From assembly GCF_000190475.1 (NCBI RefSeq), contig NZ_AEWH01000059.1, positions 143,372 through 207,371 of the forward strand: a stretch of DNA of 64,000 nucleotides. Direction: 5' to 3'. Shown here piece by piece: positions 17,011-26,275 of this stretch. Position 1 is the first letter of the stretch, and each line of letters starts with the position of its first letter. The notes below the pieces were generated by a model. It was not told the DNA's origin, searched no databases, and saw only the letters and a program-made list of their open reading frames with translations. The position numbers and the translations under genes are program-made. The DNA comes from Ornithinibacillus scapharcae TW25. Its GTDB lineage: Bacteria > Bacillota > Bacilli > Bacillales > Amphibacillaceae.

Positions 17011-19122
17011 ATGAAGAAACTTCTTCAACATATTACAGATAGAGTATCCACTAAAAAAGGAATGTGGATGACGCTCCTTGTATGGATTCTTGTCACCGTC
17101 ATTCTAACGGTAGCCGTCCCAAGTGTTCGGGATTATCAAGTTACAAGTATTGACTCTTTACCTGATGATATGCAGTCGGTCATTGCTAATGAAAAGATTG
17201 CGGATTACTTTGGAGATAGTGAACTACTTCCAGCAATTCTTGTACTCCAAGCCAATGACCAAGTAGCGTTACAAGATTTAGTTACCATTACAGATTCCAT
17301 CATAGAGAAAGATTTAAAAGGTGTTAAAGAAGTAGTGCCCATTGGAATGCTTCCAGAACCTGCAACTGAGTCCTTTTTCTCAGAAGACAAAACAACTGCA
17401 ATTATTCCCGTTAACCTAGATTCCAATCTAGATACACCCGAAATTAAAGAGACACTAGATCAGATTACATCAATTATTGGTGACAAAGCTGAGCTTGATG
17501 TATCCGTGACAGGACCTGCGGGGATTGCAGTAGATACAACCGATTTATTTACGCGAGCAGATATCGTATTAATCATGGCTACAGTTGGGATTATCCTTGT
17601 CTTACTTATTGTGATTTATCGCTCACCATTAATAGCATTGATTCCATTACTAGCAGCAGTATTTGTTTATCAGGTTGTTACACAGCTTCTTGGAGCATTC
17701 GGTAAAGCCGGATTACTCATGAGCTCCCAGTCCGTTTCTATCATGTCTGTGCTCCTGTTTGCAGCTGTTATTGATTACTCCCTATTCGTATTTTCTCGTT
17801 ACCGAGAAGAATTGAAACAGCACGATAATAAATATACTGCGATGAAAACAGCTATGAGGGGCACGGGTTTACCTGTCTTCTACTCCGGTGGAACAGTGTT
17901 TCTTGCAATGATTATCCTTATCTTTGCAGACCTTGGTGACTACAAGAACTTTGCACCTATCTTTGGTACAGCACTTGCGGTTATTATGATTTCATCCGTC
18001 ACACTAGTACCTGCTTTATTTACAATCTTTGGGCGTAAATCGTTTTGGCCAGTTATTCCTAAGGTTGGAGATACGACAGTTAAATCGAGCTCGATTTGGA
18101 GTAAAGTAGGAAGATTTGTAACGAAGAAACCGGTCGTTTCGATCATTGTAGTCGGATTATTTATCTTAGCAAGTGCAACTTATAATGTTAATCTGAAATA
18201 TGAGTTTGATTTAATAAAATCCTTCCCAGAGGATATGCCATCTCGAGTTGGATATGAGCTCCTGGAAAGTAAATTTGAACCAGGAGATCTTGCACCTACA
18301 ACCGTGTTAATAGAATCCGATAATGAATTGACAGATGAAACTAAACAATCCTTGTTAGAGGAACTGTCGAATCAAGACCATGTCAGCACTGTGCGAATAG
18401 AAAATCAAACAGAGGATCAAAAAGTCGTCTCTTACAGTCTAACGTTCGATGATAGTCCTTATGCACTTGAGTCGATTGAAGCATTAGAGGATATGCAAGA
18501 AAAAGCAGGCGAATTGTTAGAGAGAAGCCAAATAAATGGTGAACTATACTTTGCTGGGGAGACTGCCTCATCCCTTGATGATCGCAATACAAATAATCGA
18601 GACATGATAATTATTGTCTTGTTAGAGACACTGCTGATCTTTATCATGCTTATTTTTCTAACAAAATCAATCAAGATGCCAATCTACATGATGGGAACTA
18701 TTATTGTTTCCTTCTTTGCAGCATTAGGATTAGGAATGTTCTTAACAAACCTATTCTTCGATATCGACACCATAAGTACTCGAGTACCTGTTTATGCCTT
18801 TATCTTCTTAGTTGCACTTGGAATTGATTATAATATTATTCTTGTATCGCGTTTTATGGAAGAACGTGAAAAGCATTTCATTAAGAAAGCAACCGAGATT
18901 GCCGTCGCGAACACTGGTGGGGTTATTTCCTCAGCTGGAATTATACTAGCGGCTACCTTTGCTGTACTAATGACACAGCCTATTCAATTGCTCTTCGTAT
19001 TTGGCTTTATTGTTGCAGTAGGAATATTAATTGATACCTTCATCATTCGAGGAATTTTATTACCTAGTTTGATTGTTTTATTTGAGAAGGATAAGAGAGT
19101 AAAAGAAGCAGAAGGTGAGTAA
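17011..19122 (+). CDS. MMPL family RND-type exporter
   Basis: 703 residues, two homologous halves, each with one helix, a large extracellular domain (about 40-180 and 400-530) and five more helices. The intramembrane Asp of each half lies in AAVIDYSLFVFSRYREE (about 255) and VALGIDYNIILVSRFMEER (about 606), as in MmpL/YdfJ proton-driven exporters of lipids and lipophilic compounds. AAAGGA 9 nt before ATG. Likely under the upstream TetR regulator; ends at a strong terminator. Confidence 0.93.
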   Translation: MKKLLQHITDRVSTKKGMWMTLLVWILVTVILTVAVPSVRDYQVTSIDSLPDDMQSVIANEKIADYFGDSELLPAILVLQANDQVALQDLVTITDSIIEKDLKGVKEVVPIGMLPEPATESFFSEDKTTAIIPVNLDSNLDTPEIKETLDQITSIIGDKAELDVSVTGPAGIAVDTTDLFTRADIVLIMATVGIILVLLIVIYRSPLIALIPLLAAVFVYQVVTQLLGAFGKAGLLMSSQSVSIMSVLLFAAVIDYSLFVFSRYREELKQHDNKYTAMKTAMRGTGLPVFYSGGTVFLAMIILIFADLGDYKNFAPIFGTALAVIMISSVTLVPALFTIFGRKSFWPVIPKVGDTTVKSSSIWSKVGRFVTKKPVVSIIVVGLFILASATYNVNLKYEFDLIKSFPEDMPSRVGYELLESKFEPGDLAPTTVLIESDNELTDETKQSLLEELSNQDHVSTVRIENQTEDQKVVSYSLTFDDSPYALESIEALEDMQEKAGELLERSQINGELYFAGETASSLDDRNTNNRDMIIIVLLETLLIFIMLIFLTKSIKMPIYMMGTIIVSFFAALGLGMFLTNLFFDIDTISTRVPVYAFIFLVALGIDYNIILVSRFMEEREKHFIKKATEIAVANTGGVISSAGIILAATFAVLMTQPIQLLFVFGFIVAVGILIDTFIIRGILLPSLIVLFEKDKRVKEAEGE

Positions 19123-19126
19123 GAGT

Positions 19127-19165
19127 AACAAAAAACCTGGAGGATTCCCTTCAGGTTTTTTGTTA
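19127..19165 (+). terminator. Rho-independent terminator of the MMPL gene
   Basis: AACAAAAAACCTG ... CAGGTTTTTTGTT; perfect 13-bp stem including the T-run. Confidence 0.92.
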
Positions 19166-19275
19166 TGAATTCATGAAATTTCGCCCCCACCTACTATGCA
19201 CTCTAAATATTGGAATGCCTATTCCCCCTTTGATAGAATGATAATAATAGTTACTGATAAGGGGGATTATGATTG

Positions 19276-20406
19276 ATGAAAATAGTATCGATGGAACCAA
19301 CTCCAAGTCCTTATTCTATGAAAATTAATGTAGATGAGATTATGCCAGATGGAAAGACGGAAAACTACAAGCTTGGTGATGATTTATCCACTGCCCCTTC
19401 CTATATTCAAAGCTTATTCTCTATTAATGGGGTCAAAGGAATCTACAGGGTAATCGATTTTATTGCCCTAGAGCGTGATGCACGAACCCCTTGGGAGGAA
19501 ATACTTCCAGAGGTTCGACAGATTCTAGGTTCGATTGAGAAAGATATGCATGATATAACAAAGGCTGAACAGGCTGTTGATGAGCATTATGGGGAGATAA
19601 AAGTCTTCATTCAGATGTTCCGCTTCATCCCAACACAAGTGAAGCTGGAAGACGGTGAAAAAGAATACCGGTTTGGATTACCAGAACGATTTATGCATGC
19701 TTCCATTGAGGCATCTGTTGCATCAGACAATATGCTAGCAGAAAGAAAATGGGTCGAACAAAGCCCACGTTACGGTGAGGTAGAAGAAATCGGGAATGAA
19801 GTTCTGGAAGAAATATCTGCAGCATATGATAATGAACGACTTAAAGAGTTAGTACGTTTTGCGTTAGAGAATAAAACCGCACCAACACCATGGAGGAAAG
19901 TAACATTAGAGATGCTTGATCATCCAGATTGGAAAGAACGTTACGCGGTTTTAGACAAAATGGACCCATCTATCGAAGATTTGCCAGTATTAGATAAAGC
20001 ATTAGATGACGAAAAAGCCTCCATCCGGAGACTTGCTACTGCATATCTCGGAATGATTGATGATAAGGCTGTTCTTCCTTACTTATATAAGGCGCTAAAA
20101 GATAAAGCAGTTAACGTAAGACGGACTGCTGGAGATTGCTTATCCGACTTAAGTTTTACGGAAGCTATGCCTGAAATGATAAAGACATTAAAGGATAGTA
20201 GTAGACTTGTTCGTTGGCGAGCCGCTATGTTCTTATATGAATTAGGGGACGAAACAGCAATCCCCGCCCTCCTTGAAGCACAGGATGATCCAGAATTCGA
20301 GGTAAGAATGCAGATCAAGATGGCCCTTGCAAGAATTCAAGGTGGAGAGGAAGCAAAAGGTTCTATATGGCATCAAATGACCCAGCTAATTAATAAAGAT
20401 AAATAG
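19276..20406 (+). CDS. cvfC: Conserved virulence factor C family protein (NifU-N-like plus HEAT repeats)
   Basis: 376 residues. Residues about 1-90 resemble the NifU/Nfu N-terminal scaffold-like domain (EPTPSPYSMKINVDE, 'SINGVKGIYRVIDFIALER'). A middle linker follows, then from about residue 215 three to four HEAT repeats (DEKASIRRLATAYLGMIDD; DKAVNVRRTAGDCLSDL; DSSRLVRWRAAMFLYELGD). The order matches staphylococcal CvfC, a protein affecting virulence gene expression with unknown biochemistry; the name is by resemblance. ATG 19276 preferred over TTG 19273; GGGGG lies 10 nt upstream. Confidence 0.8.
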   Translation: MKIVSMEPTPSPYSMKINVDEIMPDGKTENYKLGDDLSTAPSYIQSLFSINGVKGIYRVIDFIALERDARTPWEEILPEVRQILGSIEKDMHDITKAEQAVDEHYGEIKVFIQMFRFIPTQVKLEDGEKEYRFGLPERFMHASIEASVASDNMLAERKWVEQSPRYGEVEEIGNEVLEEISAAYDNERLKELVRFALENKTAPTPWRKVTLEMLDHPDWKERYAVLDKMDPSIEDLPVLDKALDDEKASIRRLATAYLGMIDDKAVLPYLYKALKDKAVNVRRTAGDCLSDLSFTEAMPEMIKTLKDSSRLVRWRAAMFLYELGDETAIPALLEAQDDPEFEVRMQIKMALARIQGGEEAKGSIWHQMTQLINKDK

Positions 20407-20416
20407 ATAGGTGTAA

Positions 20417-20450
20417 AACAGACTTATCCCTTAATCGGAATAAGTCTGTT
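20417..20450. terminator. Hairpin between convergent genes
   Basis: AACAGACTTAT ... ATAAGTCTGTT stem (11 bp with a short internal extension). No long T-run on either strand, but its position after two convergent stops fits a bidirectional terminator. Confidence 0.6.
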
Positions 20451-20458
20451 CCTGTTAC

Positions 20459-20854
20459 CTAATTCAGTTGACCATGAATCCTGCTCATGCACTTCATTTC
20501 TTCCTCTTTATTGAGATACTCAAACAACCCTAACTGATTTCCCCAAGGATCGGAAAATGTACACCATTTTACTGGCACTTCTTCCCTAGTATGTACTTCT
20601 ATATCTCCAATACTATAATCTCTTTCTAATTTTTTAAGCATTTCTGTTATACTTTGTACTCCTAGTCTTACTGGACCACTTCCTTTAGCAGGAATACCCT
20701 CTGCTACTTGTAGCCAACTCCCAGGAATTAGTTCCCACTCTGCAAATCCCTCATGTGGTATAAAGTCAGGCTCTCTGTCTAATAATAATTGATACCAAAG
20801 TAATCCCCTTTGAAAATCTGAAACACGTATTTGGATTGTCAGCTCAATAATCAT
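20459..20854 (-). CDS. VOC (glyoxalase/bleomycin-resistance) family protein
   Basis: 131 residues forming one VOC unit: beta-alpha-beta start IELTIQIRVSDFQRGLLWYQ, end 'CTFSDPWGNQLGLFEYL'. Metal-ligand Glu candidates include the Glu in GLFEYL. Substrate unknown; too short for the ring-cleaving dioxygenases. Divergent from a secreted DUF3889 gene 39 bp away. Confidence 0.85.
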   Translation of the reverse strand: MIIELTIQIRVSDFQRGLLWYQLLLDREPDFIPHEGFAEWELIPGSWLQVAEGIPAKGSGPVRLGVQSITEMLKKLERDYSIGDIEVHTREEVPVKWCTFSDPWGNQLGLFEYLNKEEEMKCMSRIHGQLN

Positions 20855-20893
20855 TTCTCCACTCCAATCTGATTAAGTGAGGTTATAACAAAG

Positions 20894-21232
20894 ATGAGAA
20901 AAGCCATTATATCATTAATCTGTTGTTCCATTTTTAGTGCCGGTATCTTTATTATACAACAACCTATTAACGTTGTAACGGCACAAAATACAAATCCTTC
21001 TTATGCAAAATGGGGACGATTAGCAATGCAAAAAGTACATGAGAAATATCCAAATGCTAATATTGTAGACTACTTTCATGTTGGGAGAAAAAAAGGAGCG
21101 GAAACTTCTACAGAGACATTCAAATTATGGCTTGAAGCCCCTGATAAAGAATTCGGTATTTTTATTGATATTACATTTACTAATGATACGGAAGAAGTAG
21201 TGGATATCGGTTTTCGAGAAGTATCGAGTTAA
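20894..21232 (+). CDS. Secreted DUF3889-type protein
   Basis: 112 residues. N-terminal signal peptide (basic RK, hydrophobic core to about residue 22, cleavage near VVTAQN). The mature part 'YAKWGRLAMQKVHEKYPNA', 'DYFHVGRKKG' is the pattern of DUF3889 proteins of Bacillus, of unknown function. Expected extracellular. GAGG site 11 nt before ATG. Confidence 0.78.
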   Translation: MRKAIISLICCSIFSAGIFIIQQPINVVTAQNTNPSYAKWGRLAMQKVHEKYPNANIVDYFHVGRKKGAETSTETFKLWLEAPDKEFGIFIDITFTNDTEEVVDIGFREVSS

Positions 21233-21237
21233 GTCAC

Positions 21238-21272
21238 AAGGTCCACTTCACTTCGATGAGAGGTGGACCTTA
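21238..21272. terminator. Hairpin between convergent genes
   Basis: AAGGTCCAC ... GTGGACCTT stem between the DUF3889 stop and the prenyltransferase stop on the other strand; likely bidirectional. Confidence 0.7.
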
Positions 21273-21279
21273 TTTCATA

Positions 21280-21981
21280 TCAACCAGCACATTCCTTCCA
21301 AGAATCATCATCGTGATTTTGATCTTCAATCACTTTCAAATATTGTTCCTTTTTGAAATCAGGAAATAAATCATCTACAAAACGTAAATCAGCCGTAGAG
21401 GACTGCCACATTAAAAAGTTACTTATTCTTTTTTCGCCACCAGTACGAATAACAATATCAGGGTCAGGTAATCCCCTTGTGTAGAGATATCTTTCGAAAG
21501 TCTCTTCATCTAATTCTTCTAACAGTAGTGGATTACTTTTCGCATCCTGCATGATTCCATAGATTGCTTGAACAATTTCACTCCTACTACTATAGTTCAA
21601 AGCGAAGTTTACAATTAAACCCGTATTATCCTCCGTCTCCTTCATTGCATTTATGACAGCCTTTTTCGTTCCTTTAGGCAAGTTTTCAATATCACCAGAT
21701 ATTAAGATTTTTATATTTCGTCTCATGAACTCGGGAAGTTTCTGATTAAAAAACTTCACCGGCAAATTCATTAAATAATTCACTTCATCCTTGGGGCGCT
21801 TCCAGTTTTCCGTTGAAAAAGCATACAGCGTTAATATTTCAACCCCAACTTCCGCACTGGCATCAATCAATTCTTCCATGGTTTGCGATCCTGCATAATG
21901 TCCTTCACTACGAGTTAAGCCCCTTTTCTTTCCCCAACGTCCGTTTCCATCCATAATTATTGCAACATGTTTTGGGATCAT
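21280..21981 (-). CDS. cis-prenyltransferase (undecaprenyl diphosphate synthase family), divergent paralogue
   Basis: 233 residues. Family motifs: AIIMDGNGRWG at the N-terminus (catalytic Asp), LTLYAFSTENWKRP (about residues 55-70) and RTGGEKRISNFLMWQ (about 178-192). However the following Mg-binding segment, usually (S/A)ELYF, reads ADLRF, so the conserved Glu is Asp and the Tyr is Arg. Housekeeping uppS normally sits with cdsA/dxr, which are absent here, so this is probably a second synthase with altered chain length or role. ATG 21981 with AAGGAGG upstream is the start; in-frame codons extend to 22026 into the upstream gene. Last gene of the DUF4173 unit (gap 13 bp). Confidence 0.87.
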   Translation of the reverse strand: MIPKHVAIIMDGNGRWGKKRGLTRSEGHYAGSQTMEELIDASAEVGVEILTLYAFSTENWKRPKDEVNYLMNLPVKFFNQKLPEFMRRNIKILISGDIENLPKGTKKAVINAMKETEDNTGLIVNFALNYSSRSEIVQAIYGIMQDAKSNPLLLEELDEETFERYLYTRGLPDPDIVIRTGGEKRISNFLMWQSSTADLRFVDDLFPDFKKEQYLKVIEDQNHDDDSWKECAG

Positions 21982-21994
21982 ATGGCCCCTCCTT

Positions 21995-23455
21995 TTATAA
22001 TTCCAGTTCTCGAAGTCTTTCAACAACCTGTTGTTTTTTGAAATTAAATGACTGCCAAGTAGTTATATCTAAATCAGCTATTTTTTCCTTATGATGCACT
22101 AATAACAATCTTAATTCTGGATATGTCGGCTCTATTTCATATAACGTAATTAATCCGTTAATACCACTGTAAGATAGGTTATTTAAGTAGTGGACATCAA
22201 TCTTCCCTGTCTCCTCAAAGCGATTGAGGTTATTACCAACAATAATCTCTTCCAGATCGACAACATTTAACCCCGTGTAGAAGATAAGACCGGCAATTAA
22301 GTAGAAATGACTTAGGGATATCCCCTCTAACCACACTCTAATAAAGGTGTAGGCAAAGATTACCATTAAAAACACCATAAAGATATGAGCCAAGACCCGA
22401 TCCATCGTAAACCCATAAGCAGATTCATATTCAGATAAACGCATATATGCTGAGGTTAGAATAATGCTACTGTTTGCTATTAACAAGGAATATAAACCTT
22501 TAAGAAAATAGCCCAGTGATTTCTTCCTTACCTTCGCTAGTTTTATACAAGCTAACAGAATAGACCAGTTAATAAGGGTTACTATTAGAAGTTCAAAGAA
22601 ACCTCTTCTAGCATATTCTGCATAAGTAAGATTTTCTTGGATTGCTTCACCAAAGAAATACTTAAACTGTATGGCAACGAATAGCACATAGATACCGTTT
22701 AATAATATTAAAATGGTTCCAACAACAATTCCGTCCCAGTTCTTATCTATTTTTTCCTCGGAAACTCTAACAACTGGAGTGACGTATCGGTTTTTTAGAA
22801 CCTGAAATACCGAGAAGAATAATAACGATAATAATAAAGCAGCCAGAGATCTTAATAGTATTTCGATAAAGTTAAACTTCACGATAAACTCCGGTACTTC
22901 CATTATAACTATCCTGAATTCCTCATCAGCCGATACTAAGAGAATAGTCACAAAGAATAATATCGGACTCCCAACTAGCATCCCTAACACAATCTTTTTT
23001 AACGTATGAGTAGTTTCTGATTTTACTTTTCTAAACAACACACGCTTGAAGAATAATTTAGTCAGTCGTTTTCCATACATGATTGCGCTTGAGAACTTAT
23101 CTACTAACCGAAGGAAAAATGGAATAGAGATCCAATCCATATGATTAGGAGTTGTGATTAACACAATATGTACAAAAATTAGGACCGGAATGGCTAGCAT
23201 ATTTAACACATAAAAAAGCTCATTATCAAAGAACATATACGATGCGGATAGTAACCAAATAACAATCATTAATAATAGCCCTATTCTCCGATGTGTAAAC
23301 TTAAATCCAAAGCGAAAATACAGTACTGCATAAAAGACAGCTATAAATAAGGGATAAGAAACCCCAATTACACCATGCAATAAGCTAACTTCCGCTAATC
23401 CACCAAGTATTAAACAAATTACTAAAAATAGTAATGTTTTTCTTCGTTCTTCCAT
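21995..23455 (-). CDS. DUF4173-like multi-pass membrane protein
   Basis: 486 residues with about twelve hydrophobic helices. Typical DUF4173 landmarks: 'DNELFYVLNMLAIPVLIF', 'VSADEEFR' (about residue 175), 'FLTYAEYARRGFFELLIVT'-like segment around 275-295, and a charged soluble tail of ~70 residues. Function unknown. Sits between a PadR-HAAS pair (upstream, 87-bp gap with an inverted repeat) and the cis-prenyltransferase paralogue, suggesting an envelope-related unit. Confidence 0.82.
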   Translation of the reverse strand: MEERRKTLLFLVICLILGGLAEVSLLHGVIGVSYPLFIAVFYAVLYFRFGFKFTHRRIGLLLMIVIWLLSASYMFFDNELFYVLNMLAIPVLIFVHIVLITTPNHMDWISIPFFLRLVDKFSSAIMYGKRLTKLFFKRVLFRKVKSETTHTLKKIVLGMLVGSPILFFVTILLVSADEEFRIVIMEVPEFIVKFNFIEILLRSLAALLLSLLFFSVFQVLKNRYVTPVVRVSEEKIDKNWDGIVVGTILILLNGIYVLFVAIQFKYFFGEAIQENLTYAEYARRGFFELLIVTLINWSILLACIKLAKVRKKSLGYFLKGLYSLLIANSSIILTSAYMRLSEYESAYGFTMDRVLAHIFMVFLMVIFAYTFIRVWLEGISLSHFYLIAGLIFYTGLNVVDLEEIIVGNNLNRFEETGKIDVHYLNNLSYSGINGLITLYEIEPTYPELRLLLVHHKEKIADLDITTWQSFNFKKQQVVERLRELEL

Positions 23456-23476
23456 ATTCCCACCACCGCATGATAT

Positions 23477-23508
23477 CCTATATACCTAGAATTTCTATGT
23501 ATATAGGT
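23477..23508 (-). promoter_or_regulatory. Inverted repeat before the DUF4173 gene
   Basis: CCTATATAC ... GTATATAGG (perfect 9-bp arms), nested with ACCTA...TAGGT. The string ACCTAGAA also occurs at the PadR promoter (24516-24523 region). Possible shared PadR operator; inference. Confidence 0.45.
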
Positions 23509-23542
23509 AAAAATAGTTCTGCGATATCGGGGGTAAGGTGTA

Positions 23543-24175
23543 CTAAAGTGATGCCTTCCTCCCCCATCGATACCCAATCCAACTAATCGGATACAACACT
23601 AATGTTAATAAAATACACGCAAGTATGAATGGACCATTTAAAAGTGGTTGAAACCATTCGTGCGGTATTAGTTTAAAAACAATTAAATACATTAAGACTA
23701 AATTAGGGATTATTGCGTATGTAAACGTTCGGCGTACTATTTTTAGTCCACCACTACCGAATTCCTTTCCAATTTCATAACCTAATAAGCCCCAAAAAAT
23801 CATATACACCATAATTATAATGGATGGTACAGCAGTTACTCTTTCCCAAAGAATTTCAATCCACTCAAATTGAAAAACATTGTAGGCAACTGTAAGAGCA
23901 ATACCACCAAGGAATATCAAGATATTTAGAACAACAAATAAAATTTGCATTCGTCTTGGAGTTACTTTTGCCTCTTCTGCCCATAGAGAGGCAATCTCCT
24001 TTGGTGAACCTAAGCGATTCACAATCAACTCATAACTATCGTTATCAGCTTTCAGTTCTTCCCGAAGAACTTCATATATGTGAGATCTGTATTCAGCAAT
24101 GATTTGTTCCTTCTCAGGGTGCTCTGCAAGAGCTCGATCTAGCTCCTGAAGAAATCGTTCTTCCCCTGTAGTCAC
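23543..24175 (-). CDS. HAAS-domain membrane protein (PadR partner)
   Basis: 210 residues. N-terminal HAAS domain (about 1-70: '[19 protein letters not shown]', '[15 protein letters not shown]'), then five to six helices. Start GTG 24175 overlaps the PadR stop by 4 bp. Function unknown; same architecture as the products at 12940-13947 and 53867-54427. Confidence 0.82.
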   Translation of the reverse strand: MTTGEERFLQELDRALAEHPEKEQIIAEYRSHIYEVLREELKADNDSYELIVNRLGSPKEIASLWAEEAKVTPRRMQILFVVLNILIFLGGIALTVAYNVFQFEWIEILWERVTAVPSIIIMVYMIFWGLLGYEIGKEFGSGGLKIVRRTFTYAIIPNLVLMYLIVFKLIPHEWFQPLLNGPFILACILLTLVLYPISWIGYRWGRKASL

Positions 24176-24504
24176 GACTCACTTCTCCCAATCAAGTTAT
24201 TCATCACTTGAACGTAACGGTGCCATTCACTGGTTTTCGCTTGTAAGATTTCTTTACCCTCCGCAGTAATACGGTAATATTTACGAGCAGGACCTTTCTC
24301 TTGATTCTGCCAGTAACACGTGATAAATTCCTGTCTTTCGAGCTTATGGAGCGCTGGGTATAAGGTACCCTCTTTCATTTGAAGGCTATGGTCACTTCGG
24401 CGATCCATTTCTTTAACAAGCTCATACCCATACATATCTCGTTCGTTCAATAATTGTAATACCAGAAGAGATGTACTCCCCTTAACGAGTTCACGATCAA
24501 ACAT
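24172..24504 (-). CDS. PadR family transcriptional regulator
   Basis: 110 residues. '[21 protein letters not shown]' recognition region, wing '[18 protein letters not shown]', and '[15 protein letters not shown]', the standard PadR core. Coupled to the HAAS gene by a 4-bp overlap and likely autoregulated via the dyad just upstream. Confidence 0.94.
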   Translation of the reverse strand: MFDRELVKGSTSLLVLQLLNERDMYGYELVKEMDRRSDHSLQMKEGTLYPALHKLERQEFITCYWQNQEKGPARKYYRITAEGKEILQAKTSEWHRYVQVMNNLIGRSES

Positions 24505-24510
24505 ATTCTC

Positions 24511-24540
24511 ACCTACCTAGAAATATTAGGTACCTATACT
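24511..24540 (-). promoter_or_regulatory. Candidate PadR operator
   Basis: ACCTAGAAATATTAGGT dyad (24515-24531) abutting the perfect palindrome TAGGTACCTA (24527-24536), immediately 5' of the PadR ATG. ACCTAGAA recurs before the DUF4173 gene. Confidence 0.5.
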
Positions 24541-24581
24541 ATATAGAATTCCGAGGTATATGTAAAGTCATAATTATATAT

Positions 24582-25142
24582 TTATCTTACCTTCGCATAG
24601 ACACACGTATCTCTTAGTTCTTTCCCATACACATCTAAGAACTCCTTACGTAATACCCCTTCTAACTCAAAACCAGCCCTTTCTGCTACCGCCCTACTTT
24701 TTACATTTTTTAGATCACAACGAAGCTCAATCCGGTTTGCTTGCAGTTCGTTAAAAGCAAAATTAGTTATACCGTCCACAGCCTCTGTCATATAACCTTT
24801 CCCACTATAACGAGAATCAATCCAATATCCAACCTCAAATTTTCGCACGTTCCAATCAATACCATGAAGGCCAGCACTTGCAATGAATACACCTGTATCC
24901 TTATGAAAAACTAAAAGTCTTAAGTCTTCTCTAGCCAGAAATTTGATATGAGCTTCTCGAATTCTAATTTCACTATTTTCTACAGTGTCTTCTAGATGTG
25001 CCCAAGTTGCCCAGGGCAATAACTCTTTTTTAGAAGCCTCCTTCGATTCAAATACCGCCCTCCCATCACCTGGCATTGGCATACGAATTCGTAATCGTTC
25101 TGTTTCAAACTCGCTTGGAAAATCAAGTAATATCGGATTCAT
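24582..25142 (-). CDS. GNAT acetyltransferase, RimJ/RimL type
   Basis: 186 residues: 'ETERLRIRMPMPGDG' start, CoA motif YWIDSRYSGKGYMTEAV (about 107-123), 'NRIELRCDLKNVKSRAVAER' and 'GFELEGVLRKE'. This is the RimJ/RimL/YdaF pattern for N-terminal or small-molecule acetylation; substrate unknown. AGGAGG 7 nt before ATG. Confidence 0.9.
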   Translation of the reverse strand: MNPILLDFPSEFETERLRIRMPMPGDGRAVFESKEASKKELLPWATWAHLEDTVENSEIRIREAHIKFLAREDLRLLVFHKDTGVFIASAGLHGIDWNVRKFEVGYWIDSRYSGKGYMTEAVDGITNFAFNELQANRIELRCDLKNVKSRAVAERAGFELEGVLRKEFLDVYGKELRDTCVYAKVR

Positions 25143-25222
25143 ATCATGTCCTCCTATTTATATTTAATTGGCCTTGTTACCCACTTTTCGGGTAATTTGC
25201 CTTGAACTTAGAAATGAACTGC

Positions 25223-26074
25223 TTAACTAGAAAGATTATAGTATGGTTGATTAATAGCATTAAGTTCTTTTTTAATATGATCGCGAATTTCAGGTTCTGT
25301 ATCCAAAACCTCTAAATGTAGCATCAAACTTCTTAAGAACTGTTTGATATTGGTTCGCTTGATAAAGTGATTTACTCCCCCATTTGAATAGTTTTCCTGT
25401 AGCTCAGTTGTTATGTGATTTATCCTATCAATCAACAATTCTCGGTCCAAGCCTTTTTGGAAAATCGAAATCATTGGAATAACCATTCTCTCGTCCTCTT
25501 CATACAAGAAATAATCCTGATCAAAACTCATTTTATCGAGGATTAGCATAGCTATTTCTTGTAATCTAGTTTCTTTTAGTTGTGGTTGTTTAACTAGCTC
25601 ATCTAATGTATCTGCGATATGTGCGATACTGTGTGCCCAGCCTTTACCTTCCACATAACCACGGACATCTACTTCTCTTTTGACATAATCGATGAGTTTA
25701 GTTGCTACTTCATCCAATCCCTCCTCATCGACTATCGTTTGTTGTCCGTTCACAAATAATAACACCGCAATAATTAACGAAGAGAAGGAACGGGTAAATA
25801 CAGCATCATCACTTCTCTTATCAATTTGATAAAACAGATGATACTCGTCTAAACAAACGTTTAAAATCCTTGTTAACTCATACCGTGGATAAACGCCATT
25901 AATAATTAAATTCGTTAAACTAGGATATATTAATGAATCTCTTAATTCCGGGTCTGTATTACCAATCTGTTCAAGCATCGCATTGGTTAATGTACGAATG
26001 TCAATATCGCCAGGATCTTGAAAATTAGTTTCTCTAAATTGGGTAAGTTTCCTTTTTAATTCTCTTGTATTCAT
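25223..26074 (-). CDS. DUF2785 family protein
   Basis: 283 residues, mostly helical and without membrane segments or signal peptide. The segment 'DVRGYVEGKGWAHSIAHIADTLDEL' around residues 135-160 is the hallmark of DUF2785. Cytosolic, function unknown. AAGGGGA site before the ATG; monocistronic. Confidence 0.85.
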   Translation of the reverse strand: MNTRELKRKLTQFRETNFQDPGDIDIRTLTNAMLEQIGNTDPELRDSLIYPSLTNLIINGVYPRYELTRILNVCLDEYHLFYQIDKRSDDAVFTRSFSSLIIAVLLFVNGQQTIVDEEGLDEVATKLIDYVKREVDVRGYVEGKGWAHSIAHIADTLDELVKQPQLKETRLQEIAMLILDKMSFDQDYFLYEEDERMVIPMISIFQKGLDRELLIDRINHITTELQENYSNGGVNHFIKRTNIKQFLRSLMLHLEVLDTEPEIRDHIKKELNAINQPYYNLSS

Positions 26075-26160
26075 TTGAATCCCCTTTTTAATTGTTTAAT
26101 CTAATTATATTCTATCTTATAGGGTGAATATCCTTTTTAGTACATACACAAAAACAGGCA

Positions 26161-26230
26161 TCGGCGATAATTTTAATACGTCAAACGGATTTTCCAATTA
26201 GTTCAGCGATATCTGCAGTTCTTCCGCCGA
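26161..26230. repeat. Degenerate array with 21-bp period
   Basis: TCGGCGA (26161), CAAACGG (26182), TCAGCGA (26203), CCGCCGA (26224): four CG-containing heptamers exactly 21 bp apart in AT-rich spacer. It resembles the clearer array at 40087-40197 (TCGCCGA every 21 bp). Lies between the SulP terminator and the DUF2785 promoter region; no gene. Confidence 0.5.
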
Positions 26231-26234
26231 ATAG

Positions 26235-26269
26235 CAAAAAAAGAGAGCTAACCGAACGTTAACTCTCTT
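26235..26269 (-). terminator. Rho-independent terminator of the SulP gene
   Basis: Minus-strand AGAGAGTTAACGTTCGGTTAGCTCTCT followed by TTTTTTT (total spans given positions); right after the stop at 26276. Confidence 0.88.
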
Positions 26270-26275
26270 CCTTTT

